From positions 124,001 through 188,000 of the forward strand of contig WACJ01000316.1 in NCBI GenBank assembly GCA_008973525.1: a DNA stretch of 64,000 nt, in the 5' to 3' direction. Source of the stretch: Stenopsyche tienmushanensis (lineage: Eukaryota > Arthropoda > Insecta > Trichoptera > Stenopsychidae). The translations under genes and the position numbers were made by a program. Below, piece by piece: positions 1-13,214 of this stretch; position 1 is the first letter of the stretch, and every line of letters starts with the position of its first letter. The notes under the pieces are model-generated. The model had not been told where the DNA came from. It saw only the letters and a list, made by a program, of their open reading frames with translations, and searched no databases.

Positions 1-125
1 AAACTTATGTTTGTTTGTCCGTATTTAATGCGCTGCCATACTTTTAATCCGATTGCAATAAAACTCTGTCAACTTATTGTTTATACTTGCAGAAATAACA
101 TAGGCATAGTAAAATTAGGCGTGTT
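1..125 (+). mobile_element. Helitron-like fragment, one unit
   Basis: A single unit (GTATTTAATGCGCTGCCATA, then ATTGCAATAAAACTC) begins at the window edge and ends near AACATAGGCATAGTA. The 5' end is cut by the window. Confidence 0.8.
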
Positions 126-1645
126 CTATGGTGAGGGCAATTCCACAGTATTTAAAACAGGAGCAAAAAAAAATCAACAAAAAATACAAACACAAAAAAT
201 ATATAAGAAGGTCTTCATCTGATCCTCGTGTATGAATAAATAAAAATAATTTAAGCGAAACAATATTGACAAATATAATTTGAGCACTTTAGGTTATTAA
301 GGACAAACAATTAAAAGCTGTTGATGTCATTGTCAGTATATTATCTCGCCCTTAATATTCCATAGTGGTTGTGCACAAAAAAAAAAATCGCCAATATTAT
401 CACAGGATTACACTTTAAAGCAAAAAAATAAATAAAAAAATGTGAATAGCCAGAGTTTCGGAATGAATCTTAAACAAATATAAAAAGCGAAAAATATTGA
501 AAAAGATATTAGTACAAGTATTAAAATTAGTTTCATACACGAAATCCCGACAAAAAGTGGTAAAACATTGATGATATGAGCACGAGGGGGCATAAATTCG
601 CATTAGGCATCCTATGGGTGTGTATGCCTTATTTGTATCGGCCAAAGATATGTATCTGAACTATGTAAGCGGCAAACCGAAACTCTTGGCCAACTTTTGC
701 CGCTGGGGGATAGAACCTACTGCCTCACTCACTACTTACTGGGGGTTCGCCCTTATACGTCCCTTGGTTCAGTGGAAATCTTAGCCCCGGATACGTTCTC
801 CACTTTGAAGGGCACGAGATACAATGGACCAAACAGGTATTCTCCTGAAAAGGTCAAATTATCCATGAAAAATAGAGTCAAATAAAAGAGAGTAATAATC
901 GACATGTATGGAGGACGCCACAGAAGCCACAGAATGATTCACGTACAAAAACATTTAAATCGAGGCCGTATGTAGCGCACATCAATTTCGCGCTGATACG
1001 TATTTGAACGTAGTTTCGATTCGCGTGATTTTTCATAGTTCGCGGAAAATTCGGGCCGGTGAAACTTTTGAATTTTCGCATTTGCAGCACATATCGGAAG
1101 CGAGTCAAAACGTTCCTCCTTCGGTTTGTTTTTCACTATTTGCAAAATAAATCACGGCCGGGAATCTTTTATGTTCGCTCCGAGGAAATTTTCCCGGGCA
1201 GAGATCCCTTTTCTTTAAATTGACGTGATTTTCTACATTTGAAAAATTAGTTTTTGCTTTCCTCCGCGAAAACTTTTTTTTATCAATTTCGACGAGCCGA
1301 CCGCAGTTCGGTTTGTGTCAGATAAAGGATTCTACCCCCGTATAAAGTTTTAAGTATTTTACTATCCCTTTTTAAGAAGAGCGTATCTTCAAGACTGATA
1401 GATAAATTTCGCGGGGCGAAAAAGAAATAGATATAAAATATTCCACGGACAGATCATTTTTTTTATTCGGAGCCGAATGAGATAATATAATGCATCAAAC
1501 TTGAGTAAAACAGACAAACTATTAAAGTGTTTAATATTATATTTTTGGAAACATGCGACTGTAAAATGCACTATTGCCAACATCTGCCGTCGCCCGCATC
1601 AACTATCTATTTATTATTTATTTATTTTAAATTCAGTGAAATATA

Positions 1646-1797
1646 CACTTGGGTCTGTTTTTATGTGGATCTTTTTTATGCGAATTTGAAGTTATGCGGT
1701 TTTCAAAAATAATGGAATCTATCTCTCATTTTTATACAAAGAACAAAGCTTTTTTTATGCGAATGCGCATTAAAAAAAACTAAAACTAGCACCAGTG
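1646..1797 (+). mobile_element. TA-flanked MITE (GTGCG/ATGCG family), short copy
   Basis: TA|CACTTGGG on the left and CCAGTG|TA on the right bound a 152-bp element. Inside are repeated TTTTTTTATGCGAA blocks and the family phrase GAAGTTATGCGGTTTTCAAA. Confidence 0.55.
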
Positions 1798-1970
1798 TAT
1801 TTTAAGACCATTATAATGTGAGCTTATAATATAGGGCGTTGATCGAACGGAATTGATTTTTAAATCTCGAAAGCTTATGAACTGCATTTGTACGATAATC
1901 GAGTAAAACAGACTTTAATAAAGCAACTCTAAGATAAATATGCATTGTTTTTTTATTTAAATTAATTTAT

Positions 1971-2140
1971 CATAAACTTTTTTTATGCGATTTTTGGTAC
2001 ATTGATTTGAAGTTATGCGGTTTTTAAAAATAATGGATGCTATCCCTCAGTTTTCTATGTAGTTCAAGTATTTTTTATGCGATTTTTTATATGCGATTCC
2101 CCGTGGAACGCATACATCGCATAAAAAAAATATTTGTCAT
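1971..2140 (+). mobile_element. TA-family MITE, degraded copy
   Basis: It begins near ATAAACTTTTTTTATGCG and ends near TCGCATAAAAAAAATATTTG, with GAAGTTATGCGGTTTTTAAA and GTGGAACGCATACATCGCAT between. The ends are not exact. Confidence 0.5.
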
Positions 2141-3300
2141 TATTTATAAAAAAACCATATTTAATCGGCATTGCTTTCATTAAAATTTCATAGATTACAA
2201 AATGTATGAGAATCGGTATTACATCAAAATGAAGGTGATGTATCGCAATATTTTTAATATTCAGATTTGACAGCAAAATAAGGAGAGTGGGACCTAATGG
2301 GTCGAAGATAAAATCTAATCTTCGGAAAGATTTTTCCGTCGAAGGTTTTTCGAGTTGTTTTTTCCGCAATTTTGGTTCGGGGTAGTTTTTGTATCAAAAT
2401 TGAAGCTCGAGGGGGAGCGTATTTTTACGAGTTTTTCCGTCACATTTTTCCCTTTTGATTCGACCCGGTCAAGGAAATAAAGATTTTTTCTTTCGGCGCC
2501 TTCAATTTATACACGTCAGTCGGTAACTTTATTTCAAGTTTGTCCTAAGCTTACTTATAAAAATAAACTTTTGCATTAGCCACTCCGGGGGGAGAGGCTT
2601 TTCCGGTGTCATTTTCCGAAGGCGCGCTTAAACGGCTGTAAATGTTTAATGCGGTAAAAGGTTATTTGATTAATTCGGGCGTGAAATTTTGATCAATTCC
2701 CCCGCCCCCATCGCGCCCACCCATAACACTTCTTAAAAAGATGTATTCTCGGATAATTTCATCGGAATTTTCTTTGCTTCGATCGTCACTTTCGAGGACG
2801 ATTTATCGCCCGCCTGATGATGAAGACTTAAATACTTATAAATTGGACTTAGGAATTGTACATGCGACCTAAAAAATCTATTCTATCTGAATTATTTATT
2901 TTCTGGCTCAGATAAAACCATTAAATAAAGTTATTGGCGAGAAAAATAGCATTCCAACTACGAATAAAAAGGTTAGTGCAAATTATTCAAAATCACACTC
3001 TCTATCTATTTCTAATAAAATAATATTGTGGATATATCTAAATTAATTTATGATATGAGGATAAACATAATTTTTCTCATCAACACGTCCATTGAAGCCA
3101 CGCGCCAACCAATCAACATACTGTTTATTTTGCATACAAAAGATGATTTACTATTGGTTTTTACGAAGAATTTAAAAAAAAATATTTAAAAAATAATCCA
3201 ATTAACCAAGGAGAAAATATTTTACAAAAATGTAAAGAAAGAAGGCTGTTTGGAGAGGATGTGTTACAAATGGAATAAGATGCGACGCTTTTATCACACA
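2141..3300. other. Intronic DNA, nothing recognised
   Basis: Unique-looking AT-rich sequence. The 101-codon minus-strand frame at 2064-2369 overlaps a repeat and has no recognisable motif. Confidence 0.5.
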
Positions 3301-3333
3301 GAGGAAGTTTATTATGTTGACACAATCACACGT

Positions 3334-3365
3334 GTGTCATCACTGTGTCAACACAGTGATGACAC
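3334..3365. repeat. 15-bp-arm perfect inverted repeat
   Basis: GTGTCATCACTGTGT (3334-3348) and ACACAGTGATGACAC (3351-3365) are exact reverse complements with a 2-base centre. Related TGATGACAC/GTGTCGTG motifs occur at 30030-30055 and 53541-53583. Confidence 0.9.
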
Positions 3366-3619
3366 TGGCTACATTGAAACGATAATAAAAGCTCTCCATG
3401 AGCAAAGAAGTACACGTACGGTTAATAAATTATCTCATTGTATGCTCGCAGAGCAAAAAAAAACCAACCAAACATCCAACAAATACAAAGACGATGATAG
3501 GAAGAATATGAATCTTAAAAGCGAAGTTAGTTTTTAAGAGTAAACGATAGAAAAAAAGTATAAAGCGAAACTCAATTTCGAAGAGAAATAAAATAAAATA
3601 TATTTACCACATCGTTTTG

Positions 3620-3736
3620 ATAGACAGAAGAAGTGGAGGACGTCCAAGGATGACTTGACGAGATGAAAGTCGCCAAGTCCTGAGGGAAAACGGAAAGTAT
3701 GAGTAGGATTTGGATGAACCTTCAGCGAAAAACTAA
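3620..3736 (+). pseudogene. LINE reverse-transcriptase C-terminal tail, fragment
   Basis: A 39-codon stretch reads IDRRSGGRPRMT*RDESRQV, then LRENGKYE*DLDEPSAKN and a stop. The GRPRMTWRDE-type motif, with Trp turned to stop, is common just after the reverse-transcriptase domain of non-LTR retrotransposons, where the tail precedes the end of ORF2. Both internal stops are single-base changes from Trp. Only this tail is visible, so the clade cannot be given. Confidence 0.5.
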
Positions 3737-3908
3737 ATGACAAGCGAAAACAAAAAAAAATGTGTGTATAACATACCAACATGTTATTCTATCGACTATG
3801 ATACATACATCCATACTAACATTTCCATACAGTGTTCTAACACATCTAAAATGCAGCGATTTAATATGTTAAAGACCGCTATTTACATGGCAACTACGGG
3901 ACTTACCT

Positions 3909-4320
3909 TGGGATTTAACGACACCGTCCTAGCCCTTTTAAAAAACAAGATAAAATTCATCCCGATGGAACGCGTGCATACAGACAATATTTTTTTACAA
4001 GTCCGGATAGTCAAGCGACGGATGCATGAGACTTATTAACAGCGAAAGCAGAGGATGATTCCTTTGAGGTGGTTTTCTTAGGAGTGCCGGTAAGGGTTTT
4101 CAGCCCTTTCATCCTTTGCAGATATCCGTCTGGCTTTGGTTGCATCCCTTCGTCTGAGACCTCAAACTACAGATGAGTTACTTGCCACGCTTCGATTGTC
4201 AGAGCAAAAGCTTTTTTGCCCTTTCAGTCTCTTTGGCGATGACGTCTTTGACAAAGGTAACGAGAGATGCATATAAGACGAGATTGTCGGCGGTGTCCCA
4301 CTTTTGTCATGACTCTTAAG
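3909..4320 (-). other. Possible decayed coding stretch
   Basis: The minus strand reads KWDTADNLVLYASLVTFVKD, then VIAKETERAKKLLL and a stop. Further on, in another frame, it reads KPDGYLQRMKGLKTLTGTPK. It ends beside a perfect GTAAGT donor-like sequence at 3903-3908. The residues look coding, but no family is recognised and frames change. A retroposed gene or retrotransposon piece is possible. Confidence 0.2.
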
Positions 4321-4439
4321 ATGCAAAAATAGGCGGTCTTATTAAAGTCACAAACAAAATAAATATGACACAATGAAAAATATTGCACAATATAAATATA
4401 TAATGTCGAGCGTTTTCATGGTTGTGTGTGTATAAAAGC

Positions 4440-4530
4440 TAGAACCGGAAAAAACCGATATTTTCGCAAGATGCGGTTTTCATCTCAAAAAAAATAACAG
4501 TTTTGCCAGTTTTCGGTTCATGGTGAAGTC
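4440..4530. repeat. CGGTTTT-rich repeat, related to 42030-42145
   Basis: AAATAACAGTTTTGCCAGTTTTCGGTTC here and AAATAACGGTTTT...GGCTTTCGGTTC at 42107-42140 are alike, both with nearby AACCG/CGGTT inverted words. A smaller relative is at 37566-37600. This looks like a degraded MITE family; class unknown. Confidence 0.35.
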
Positions 4531-4534
4531 CCTG

Positions 4535-6270
4535 GGTCTGATAGCCCGAAGCCTAATACCTAATAAAGTGTACATATGAATTTACATATTGTTTGGTCAT
4601 ATTTTCACAACGCTATTTTTTGCATTGTGTATGAGGCAAATGCTCGTCCGATACAAATCGATAGTAAATAATTTTGTTTGGGTCAAATTACCCTCGGCCC
4701 TGAAATAAGAAAAACAAAATACAAAGCATCGCCAGAGGAAGGCATTAGACGTAACGATTTGTCGGATCGGTGATTGGAATTTTTCCCCAGCAGCTCAGGG
4801 GGAGAAGAAGAAGTCAAAGATCGGCTGTAAAAGGAGAAAATACGTATCGAAAGTCGCCCTGTGGCGACAGAATTACGCCGGGTATATCTGGGGAAATCAA
4901 CGTTCGAACTCTTTGACACGGGACAGAGGAAGCTGCGCTCATGGGGACCACTGATTGACTGAATCGTATGCCAGGAGCTATGAAAATTAAATGCGATCTA
5001 CATACAGACAAGCCAACTACAGACTTCTGGAAGCGGTCTAGGGTGAGACATTCGACAGCAATAATTCTTTAAAAAAAAATCATTCAAGAATTTATGCTCT
5101 ATTTGAGTTCAAACAAAACGGCTAAAGTCTATATAAAAATGTTTTTGACAATTTGTATGCCAAAAAAATTAAACTGGAAAACCATGACCTAATACTGTCT
5201 GGATTTACTCTGATAAAGGGTTAAAATTCGGTTTAAAAATATGCAATATTTCAAGTTGAATGAAAATTAGCTGCAACATATTAATATAATTTTTTGTGCT
5301 AATTTGATTGCAGTGAATATTCTTGAGCAATTTTAACAATGTGCATTATCATAACTTAATTTTCGATATGAAAATCTAGCATTAGGACTAATCTGCTCGT
5401 ACTAGACTTGATTGGCTTTTAAAGTTTGGGCAATTCCACCATAGAGTTGAAAAGATTCTACCGTTGTAATTCAGACAAATTCCAATGCATTATGTGAAAA
5501 ATAAACAAAGGTAGTTTGCGAAATCGTAATTAAGCAATTCTGGCACCGGAAGAGTATCCCAACAATTAAATCCGTTCGATTTCCATTAGGATGATTAAAA
5601 AGTGTTGTTCTCTCCTGTACCTATCGCTTGCGAAATAATAGGCATAATGTAGCTATGTCCAATGTCAATAATTTTCTTCAGCTTAGTCGGAATAAATAAT
5701 GGGATTGCGCATTTTGTAACGGCACTTCCGGTATAAAAGTATTCTTCTTTGTTTTGCCGTATTAGGTCGGGAAGATATGTGAAATTTAAGAGGGCAACCT
5801 CCGGGAAAGCATAAGTTTGCATGAACAAACACGCCGTGAGAGGCTCGCACGCCTCCCGCCAGCACAAAGGTGCACATTTAAAAGATAGATGGTGCTATTC
5901 CGTTAATTCTGTTATCGGCCACAAGGTCTCCCATTTTCTTTCTTCCCGGCCAGGAAGAAGGAAACTGCGCCTAGACGCCGCCCACATCCACCCAAACTGC
6001 CGGATCATCTTTGGCCTCGTGTGAAAAACACATTTGATACCTGATTTATGCCTCCATCCCTCAAATCAAAATCGATGGGCTGTATTTCAATAACGTGTAA
6101 CAAATTTTATTATGGGGCACATAAATTAAACTCTGATTCAACTCTCGGTAAGATTTAGGCCCCCGATCTACACCGTTTCGCTTTTATACGATCGAATAAT
6201 TGGATTAATATATGACAAAGATTAAGTTTAGATAGCGAAATCGTTTCAATCATGTCGAAAATTTTGAAAA
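4535..6270. other. Intronic DNA, nothing recognised
   Basis: Scattered 65-90-codon frames on both strands overlap each other and show no family motif. No repeat family from this window is visible. Confidence 0.5.
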
Positions 6271-6272
6271 TA

Positions 6273-6682
6273 CACTTAAACTTTTTTTGTGCGGTAGATG
6301 CGTTTCGAGGAAAATCGCACAAAAAAAAGATATGAATTACATAGAAAAAGTGAAGATGCGTTCCATGGATTTTAAAACCGTATAACTTTAAAATGGATAT
6401 ATAAAATATATGCAAAATCGCATAAAAAAGTTAATAAAAAGAGTGTTGAAAAATATAGTTTTGGGTAAAAAAGCGTTAAAAGATTTCATAATGGTACCAA
6501 GTTGCCGCGTTACTAAAATAGCAAAAGTAAGTATTTAGAATTTTGGAAATTTCTTTGGAGAATGTATTTTTAAATGAGAAAATATGGGAAAATGCAATTT
6601 AGTTTACTCTTTATGAAATTAGAAAAAAAGTTGCTTTAAAAAAACGGCATAACTTCGAATTCGCACAAAAATAGGTTTGATT
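6273..6682 (+). mobile_element. TA-family MITE
   Basis: TA|CACTTAAACTTTTTTTGTGCG begins the element, and TCGCACAAAAATAGGTTTGA ends it. The subterminal phrases (AAGATGCGTTCCATGGAT, ATAACTTC near a terminus) recur in all members. No protein is preserved. Confidence 0.65.
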
Positions 6683-7002
6683 TTATTATTAATTTATAAT
6701 TATAAACCATTTAAACAATGATTATATATAAATTCCCTTAAACATCAAGGAGTTGAAATATAATATTTTGCTATGTCCAAATTCATATAATTTAAATAAC
6801 GACTTACATTTTTATAAATCAACATTTCATGAATAGTTTATTTAAATAGCTTTAAATTCAATTTTAATATCTTATTGCTTTTTGAAGACTTTTATCACAA
6901 CATAATGGGCAGACGATATATCAATTATTTCCTAAATACACTAGAATATTCATCAATATAGTCAGAGTCAACATTAAATAATATAAATCATCAACCGTGT
7001 TA

Positions 7003-7846
7003 CACTTAAACCTTTTTTTGTGCGGCGTTCCGCGGGAAATCGCACAAAAAACTATGACTTACATAGAAAAAGTGAAGATGCGTTCCATAGATTTTAAAAA
7101 CCGCATAACTTCGAAACATCTATACAAAGTATATCCAAAATCGCATTAAAAAAACAATATGGAAATTAAAAAATAACATTTTTGGTGACATTTAAAGGAC
7201 GTCTTGCATAATTGGTAAAATTTTAAGGATGTCTGACATATGGCATCTCAAATACTAGATATCCACTAGAGAAATACTAATTATTTTAATGACAAACTAT
7301 TATTGCTGTATGAATATTTTCTCTGCGATTTTCGATATGACTCAAAATTGCTCTCTTCTTCGGAAAAAATAGTATACCCAGTGTCAATATCATCATTGTT
7401 CTGTATAGATTTTCTTCTTTCAACAATATAATTTATAATTACTAAAGATGTCACTATAGTTACTAACTAAAAAAATTATTAAATCACAAAATGGCGACTG
7501 AATAAAAAAAAAATTGAATCAAGTCATTTTTTGGCTTTATTTTGGTCTCAGTTATAATTTATTCTAGTAGGAATAATAAAGGGTTATATAGGAAAGATTT
7601 GTACCTAGTTTGAAGTATGTTAATTAATTAAAACTTGAGATATGATGTCAACCGTGTTGAAAAAAGTAGTTTCATTATGGTAGGACCGGCTTAGTTGCTG
7701 CTTTTCGGTAATTGTTAATGATTTATTTCCTATTTTATCTAAAATATCTAGATACGTACTTTTTATGAAATAAAAATAAATATTTCTTAAAAAACCGCAT
7801 AACTTCGAAATCGCACAAAAAAAATGTTGCACAAAAAGAGGCCTAC
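7003..7846 (+). mobile_element. TA-family element, long copy
   Basis: It starts TA|CACTTAAACCTTTTTTTGTG and ends near TGCACAAAAAGAGGCCTACA. At about 840 bp it is among the longest members. On the minus strand a short coding-like segment reads KSIQNNDDIDTGYT followed by an acidic SEEE stretch and SYRKSQRK. The same peptide returns in the copies at 48600 and 50509, so it may be a remnant of the family's own gene. Confidence 0.65.
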
Positions 7847-7849
7847 ATT

Positions 7850-9640
7850 GAAGATTTTTTCATATTTACTTTTCCGCACTGTGTACACACACATTCTATC
7901 TGAGAAGCAATTAACATCTGCAAATTTTATATAATAGCTGAAAATTTAGCAAAAAGATGGTAATCATTTATGATTTTAAAATATTACATTACATAATGCA
8001 ACACAATGTCAAAATTTAGTTCAATATATATAGGTTTTTAAGCATTTTATATGCGTTATAATACACCGCCAATATTCAACTGAAAATACATATTTTTGCA
8101 GCATTGTATCGTGCAGATCGAAAATTTTGCGAACTATTTTAAGAGTGCGTGATTGACTAATTCCGTACTGTTTATACAACCATGGCTTCAATAAAAAAGG
8201 CTTTTATTACGACCATTTTGTCGTATTATCTCTGAAGATATTTTCACGTGCATTGTTAATATGTTTCCAGTGGAAGCGATAAAAACTTTATATGGCTCGT
8301 GGTGAGTTTTTGCCTTCAAAGGCTTCGAGCGATGTTTTCCCTAGCCATAGCAGCCGGGATATTTTAGGATGGAAATAAATCTTGAATGGAAAGCTATAAA
8401 GCACTTTATCTTCTTTATCCTCGCACAGGATGATTTTCATAGAAAAAATAAGTGGCACCTTGATAAGTTTTAGTGCCGCACGCGTTAGCGATATCGCCAC
8501 CGAGCACAAGACATTCGCTGCCATTCAGCCTGCCACTTAATTTCGTATGTAGCCTTTCCACGAACGTGCTCTCTAATAAATCTATTAGGATCAATTGTCA
8601 AACATCCTGGAGATAAATACACAGAGGACTTATTGGCTCACGTGCCGCCAATCAATGAGAATCGGGAAAATGTGAGCATGTTAGGGATGAGGGGGCCGAG
8701 ATTGCATTGCTTGGAGATTCGGGCAAGACTTATCGACGCGAGAATAATTTTCTTCTAGCGACACAAAAATATAATAGAAACACATAAATCTGTCAGGATA
8801 AAAGCGATAAGAAAATGCAAGAGAGGCAAGAGTCGATCGCGCAGCATCCGCTCGAAGATTGCAGTTTATGACGTTTCAATAAAAACTTAAATCACGATTA
8901 AAGCTCGGACTTGAGATCTTTCGCGACTTTAAATCAGTTTTTCTTCATATAAAACCCCATAGACCGTGCAATAAATTTAAAAAGCTTTGAATCTTTTTAC
9001 TGCAATATACTCGAACAGTTTACGGCTTGGAATTTTATGGAATATTTAGCAAAATGCGCATTCATTTTGATCACTCACTAAAAGATATGCCATGATTATG
9101 AGCTTTTTATTGTTTAGTTCTTAGCGCTAAAATCCACAATCGTTTCCATGGCCTGGTCTTAAAAATCCTAACAAAAAGCCACTTTTAATGGTCGTCGTTA
9201 TTCAAATTTTGAACTCTGCAGGATCTTGTTTTTTCATGATCATTTCATAGTTTGATATGATGAAAATAAGTAGACAGCTGTTAACGTGTTAAAACAACAA
9301 TTCCTATATATGATGGGATCATCTGAATTAATTAGCATTGTATATAAAAATCAAAAAGGATTAGATCGAGACCTACTGCTTATTTTTACACACAAAGTGA
9401 ATATGATATTGAGATTTTAAATTATAGCAAAATGCAAGAGCTCTTAGAATTATTCACAGACATGCGATATCAAATCCACTCTGTTTTTCAAAACCATATT
9501 TTATGTACGTAGCTTATTAAATTGATGGAAAAATTTAATTTAATCAACGGGATTGCATTATTAAAGAGTAAAATATTATGATGCTAAGCCATAGCTTATA
9601 ACTATGGTATTTAGATGATGGCTGATAATATTGATATGAA
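7850..9640. other. Intronic DNA, nothing recognised
   Basis: AT-rich, with no repeat shared with the rest of the window and no convincing reading frame. Confidence 0.5.
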
Positions 9641-9650
9641 ATATACATGT

Positions 9651-10000
9651 TGCGTTGCTACCGTAGAAGTAATAATTCTAAAATTATCGTTTGAAATTTG
9701 AAAGTGTTATATTGTTTAATTGATTTTTATAAATAAGATCTACTGTAAGTTAATTGTACTATACCTATATTATTTGAAAAAGTGTAAACAATAGGTTGCC
9801 AAAGTTTTATTGTCATTCAATGAACGGTATGGCAGCGCATTAAATACGGATAAACAAACATTATTTTTTATATATTAAACTATACCTATGTTACTTGCGG
9901 AATTCATAGCAATAAGTGGACGAAGTTTTATCGCAATCCGATGAACGGTATGGCAGCTCATTTCGAACGAACAAAACCCAATTCATTTTTATATATTTGA
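9651..10000 (-). mobile_element. Helitron-like element, 3'-degraded copy
   Basis: The 5' end (minus strand) is TCAAATATATAAAAATG at 10000. Both units and the tail up to a degraded GCAACGC box are present. The hairpin and CTRR are lost. Confidence 0.75.
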
Positions 10001-10004
10001 CAAA

Positions 10005-11570
10005 GTATTTAAAATATTAAAAATATGGATATAAAGTAGATGTAACCCCTGTTTATTGCCACCCTGAATTTTTCCAGCATCCAGCATTAGATATTGAACA
10101 TAAAATGCCATACAGGTTTTATGGATCATGAAAGCTATTAGAATCATCGACAAAGCGTTGAATGAATTTACTCAGTCTGAGACTTTTGGAGATTTCTGAT
10201 AGCATTAAAGGTGTTGATGTGGATGATGATCAAACTTTGCTTAAATTATACGGTAAATCCTTAACCAATGAAGAGCTGTAGGAATTGAAGTGCCATAATC
10301 TTAAGAAAATGACGTTATATTGTAGAAGCTTTTTCTGTATATAAACTAACTATCAAAATCATTGAAAAGGTTATTCATAATCAATGCATGGAGTATTTAT
10401 AAGTTAACAACGATTATTACTAGCATATAAGTGTACCATAAAGTTTGCTTGTAACGCATTATTTGATAGTTAGACTGGTCAAGTTTCCTTATAGCGTATA
10501 TCTTTGGTTTAAAACGAGCGTTATTTGTATTCAAAATCAAAATTACGTTTTCAAGGATAGCTAATTGTACGTAAATGTGCCTTTATTTGAAATAAGGGTG
10601 TGTCATAACCTGTTAGTGACTAAGAAAATACGTTTGTCATGTGAAAACGCCAGAGCTTAATCACCCTAATAACTTCGATGGAGAAATGTCAATGTCGTTA
10701 ATGTCAGCGTTGCGCAAACGATGTGTATTCTTCCAAGTGCATATGTAGCATATAAGGGTTGGTATGACGCAAGTGCACTAATAGGGTTGATATTTATTAA
10801 GACCTCACTTAGTGACTGTCGGAATCTTGAGAAGCCAGAGGAGATGATTATCGCTAATAGCGGAAACACGCCCTTTTTAAAGTCGCGTTATATTTACAAT
10901 GTGGCACAAATGAGAACACAATTTCCGCCAGTGGCTTATAAATACGCCACCCCTTTTCATTCTCACCCCGTCGCGCAGAGTAACATTAGACTCCGTGTGT
11001 CAGTCGGGCAATATAAAAACATGGAAAATGCGGGAAAATCTTTTTATTGCCACCTCGAAGGAGCGCTAAATTACCGGCTTAGACTCGCCTTGTTCGTTCC
11101 CATTCGGTATTGACTTCGCTTCCGTTTACTTTTGTATTAGGCCGTTTACTATAAATAAGTGCTTATGGCGTATAATAGGACCCAGGAAGTTCCCTCACAA
11201 ATGACTGACATGTATTTATTATTATACAATTATATTGCCTCTGCTTCCCTTTTGAAGTTTTCGCAGGAAGCGAAGTTTCACAACGGGATCCGTACTTTTA
11301 TTCGAAATTTCGTGAGCCTAAGAAAATAAATGGGAGCGCGCTAATATGGACAAATGAAAATAAATTACAATTTTGACAATGAATCGAACGCCAAATACCA
11401 TACGAAACTTTTGGCACACCCCAAAAACTACCAATGCAAACATATTTGATCAAAAATTTGATAATATAAAGCTGAAAATGTTTGCTGATATTTTAAAATG
11501 TTTTGGAGATAAAGGGCCTGTTGATTGTAGCCTACTCATCAAGATTTAAATTTTAGTACAAAAAAGTTTA
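10005..11570. other. Intronic DNA with one 130-codon frame of unknown meaning
   Basis: The frame at 10721-11113 begins MCILPSAYVAYKGWYDASAL. It has no recognised domain and no splice or repeat context. I treat it as probable chance. Confidence 0.4.
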
Positions 11571-11790
11571 AATTATTATTTAATAAATCACTAAATACCA
11601 AAGCTGTATATTTTGCTAATATATTATACAGATGCATTATATTTAATAGTTTATAATTAGATAATGTATGGTATCTCTCAAAATCACATGATTTTAAATC
11701 TGAGTGGGGAAAAAAATGTAGAAACAAAATGTCGAGCCAGACTCGACATAGGACCGCAGAGATTTAAAGTCATAACGCTTCAAATTTTTA
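11571..11790 (+). repeat. Dispersed hairpin-bearing repeat family, copy 1
   Basis: About 200 bases match, in inverse orientation, the sequence at 44000-44487. Shared parts include TTATACAGATGCATTATATT, TTAGATAATGTATGGTATCT and an 8-bp-arm hairpin ATGTCGAG-CCAGA-CTCGACAT at 11729-11749 followed by AGGACC. No coding capacity and no clear termini. Confidence 0.7.
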
Positions 11791-13214
11791 AAAAATAAAT
11801 CTTACAATCATTCATAAAATACTGTCACATTTATAAATATGTTTGGTATAAGTTAAAAATACAAATGTCTCAGCCTCCAAATGAACGGTCCATTCATCGC
11901 CATTGCATTGATGGATTTCATAAGGATGATTTTGCTTGGTGCATGCAGATTTGAAAGACAAAATTGATTGTCAACCCCTTTAACAAGTGAGCCAATAAGC
12001 GGAGCGCCGTTGAATCATGACTTGGTAATAGAACGTTAATTAAAATTAAGTCATAGATTCGCACGATGAAGCCGCAATAGTGGCACTTTGAATAATGGCG
12101 CCGTGTTTATATCCGGTTCCGCATCGGAATTCTTAAGTTTACGGGGCTTATTCATTGATGGGTGGGGGCGGGAGGGTTGAAATTACTTCCCCTTAAGCGT
12201 ATACGACATTTACGTCCGCTTGTGGGACCGACTACACACGTAATCCGCGTTGAGTAACACGCGTGGCTTTTGTGTAAGCGCGACAATCGATAAATCCAGT
12301 ACGTGTCAATTAACGATCTACTCAAATCGCTAAAATCTAATGTCGGGGGATCACCCTGGGCGCCCAAATTGATAAGATGGAGTACGTCGGTCTCGGCGTG
12401 CGACAAGAAATGGGAGAAGATCAATCACGCTAAGCGCCGGCTCTGCCTCCACCTCGAGGGTAAATAATAGCCTTCAAACAATTCTTACCTCCCGATATTA
12501 GCACCTATGATTCCTTCCAATTATGGAGGAAGACGCTCAATTGTTACAGTCGGATTTAATCCAGCTCTTAATATTTGCCAATTTACTCTCAAATACTCGT
12601 TTTCATGCCCGACGGAAAATTAAATAAATCATCTGTTTTGGAGAGCTGCAATTACAACCGCACGATTACAATACGAAATTCGCAATAAAGACAATTTGAC
12701 AACGTGTTACCAACGACCAATTTTACATTTTCTCCATAATTATTAACAATCGATTTTTTTGAACAGCTTAACTTAAACTGTATTATTGGCATTGCTTAAT
12801 TATTCAATTATTAACTATATTTCCAACTCATGTAACTCCACCAACTCACTTTTCACTTTTGTTCCAACTCACTTTATTGCGTCAAAAAAATATATTTTTT
12901 TAAATTTCATTTATCCAAAGGACATATCTCAAAGGAAGTCGTCCAAAATTTTGGTGAAGAACTTCGGATTATTTCAATGTTTTACAGCTAATTCGCGTAA
13001 TGCGCTCGAAACAATCACTCCATCCAGATTGCACCCCAGTGGTTCTGAGATCTGTACCTGCTTTTGTTTGTAGGCCAGAGGTTCCTATTGGAAACCTTTC
13101 TTATCTTTGTTCTAGTAAGGAGCAATTAAAGTCAAAAAAGTATTAATACAAGTTTTAAAAAAGGCGAATAAGCAAGTGGAAAATAAAGGCCAAAAAAGAA
13201 AGACCTCTGTATGA

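Noticed and set aside
3903..3990. CCCAAG|GTAAGT donor-like sequence on the minus strand with an open frame before it
   Set aside because: No acceptor or recognisable protein upstream. Kept only as part of the possible decayed coding stretch at 3909-4320.
10721..11113. 130-codon open frame
   Set aside because: Residue order shows no domain and it sits in an otherwise featureless stretch.
12430..12488. GTAAGAAT donor-like site on the minus strand at 12488
   Set aside because: All three frames of the would-be exon meet stops within a few codons.
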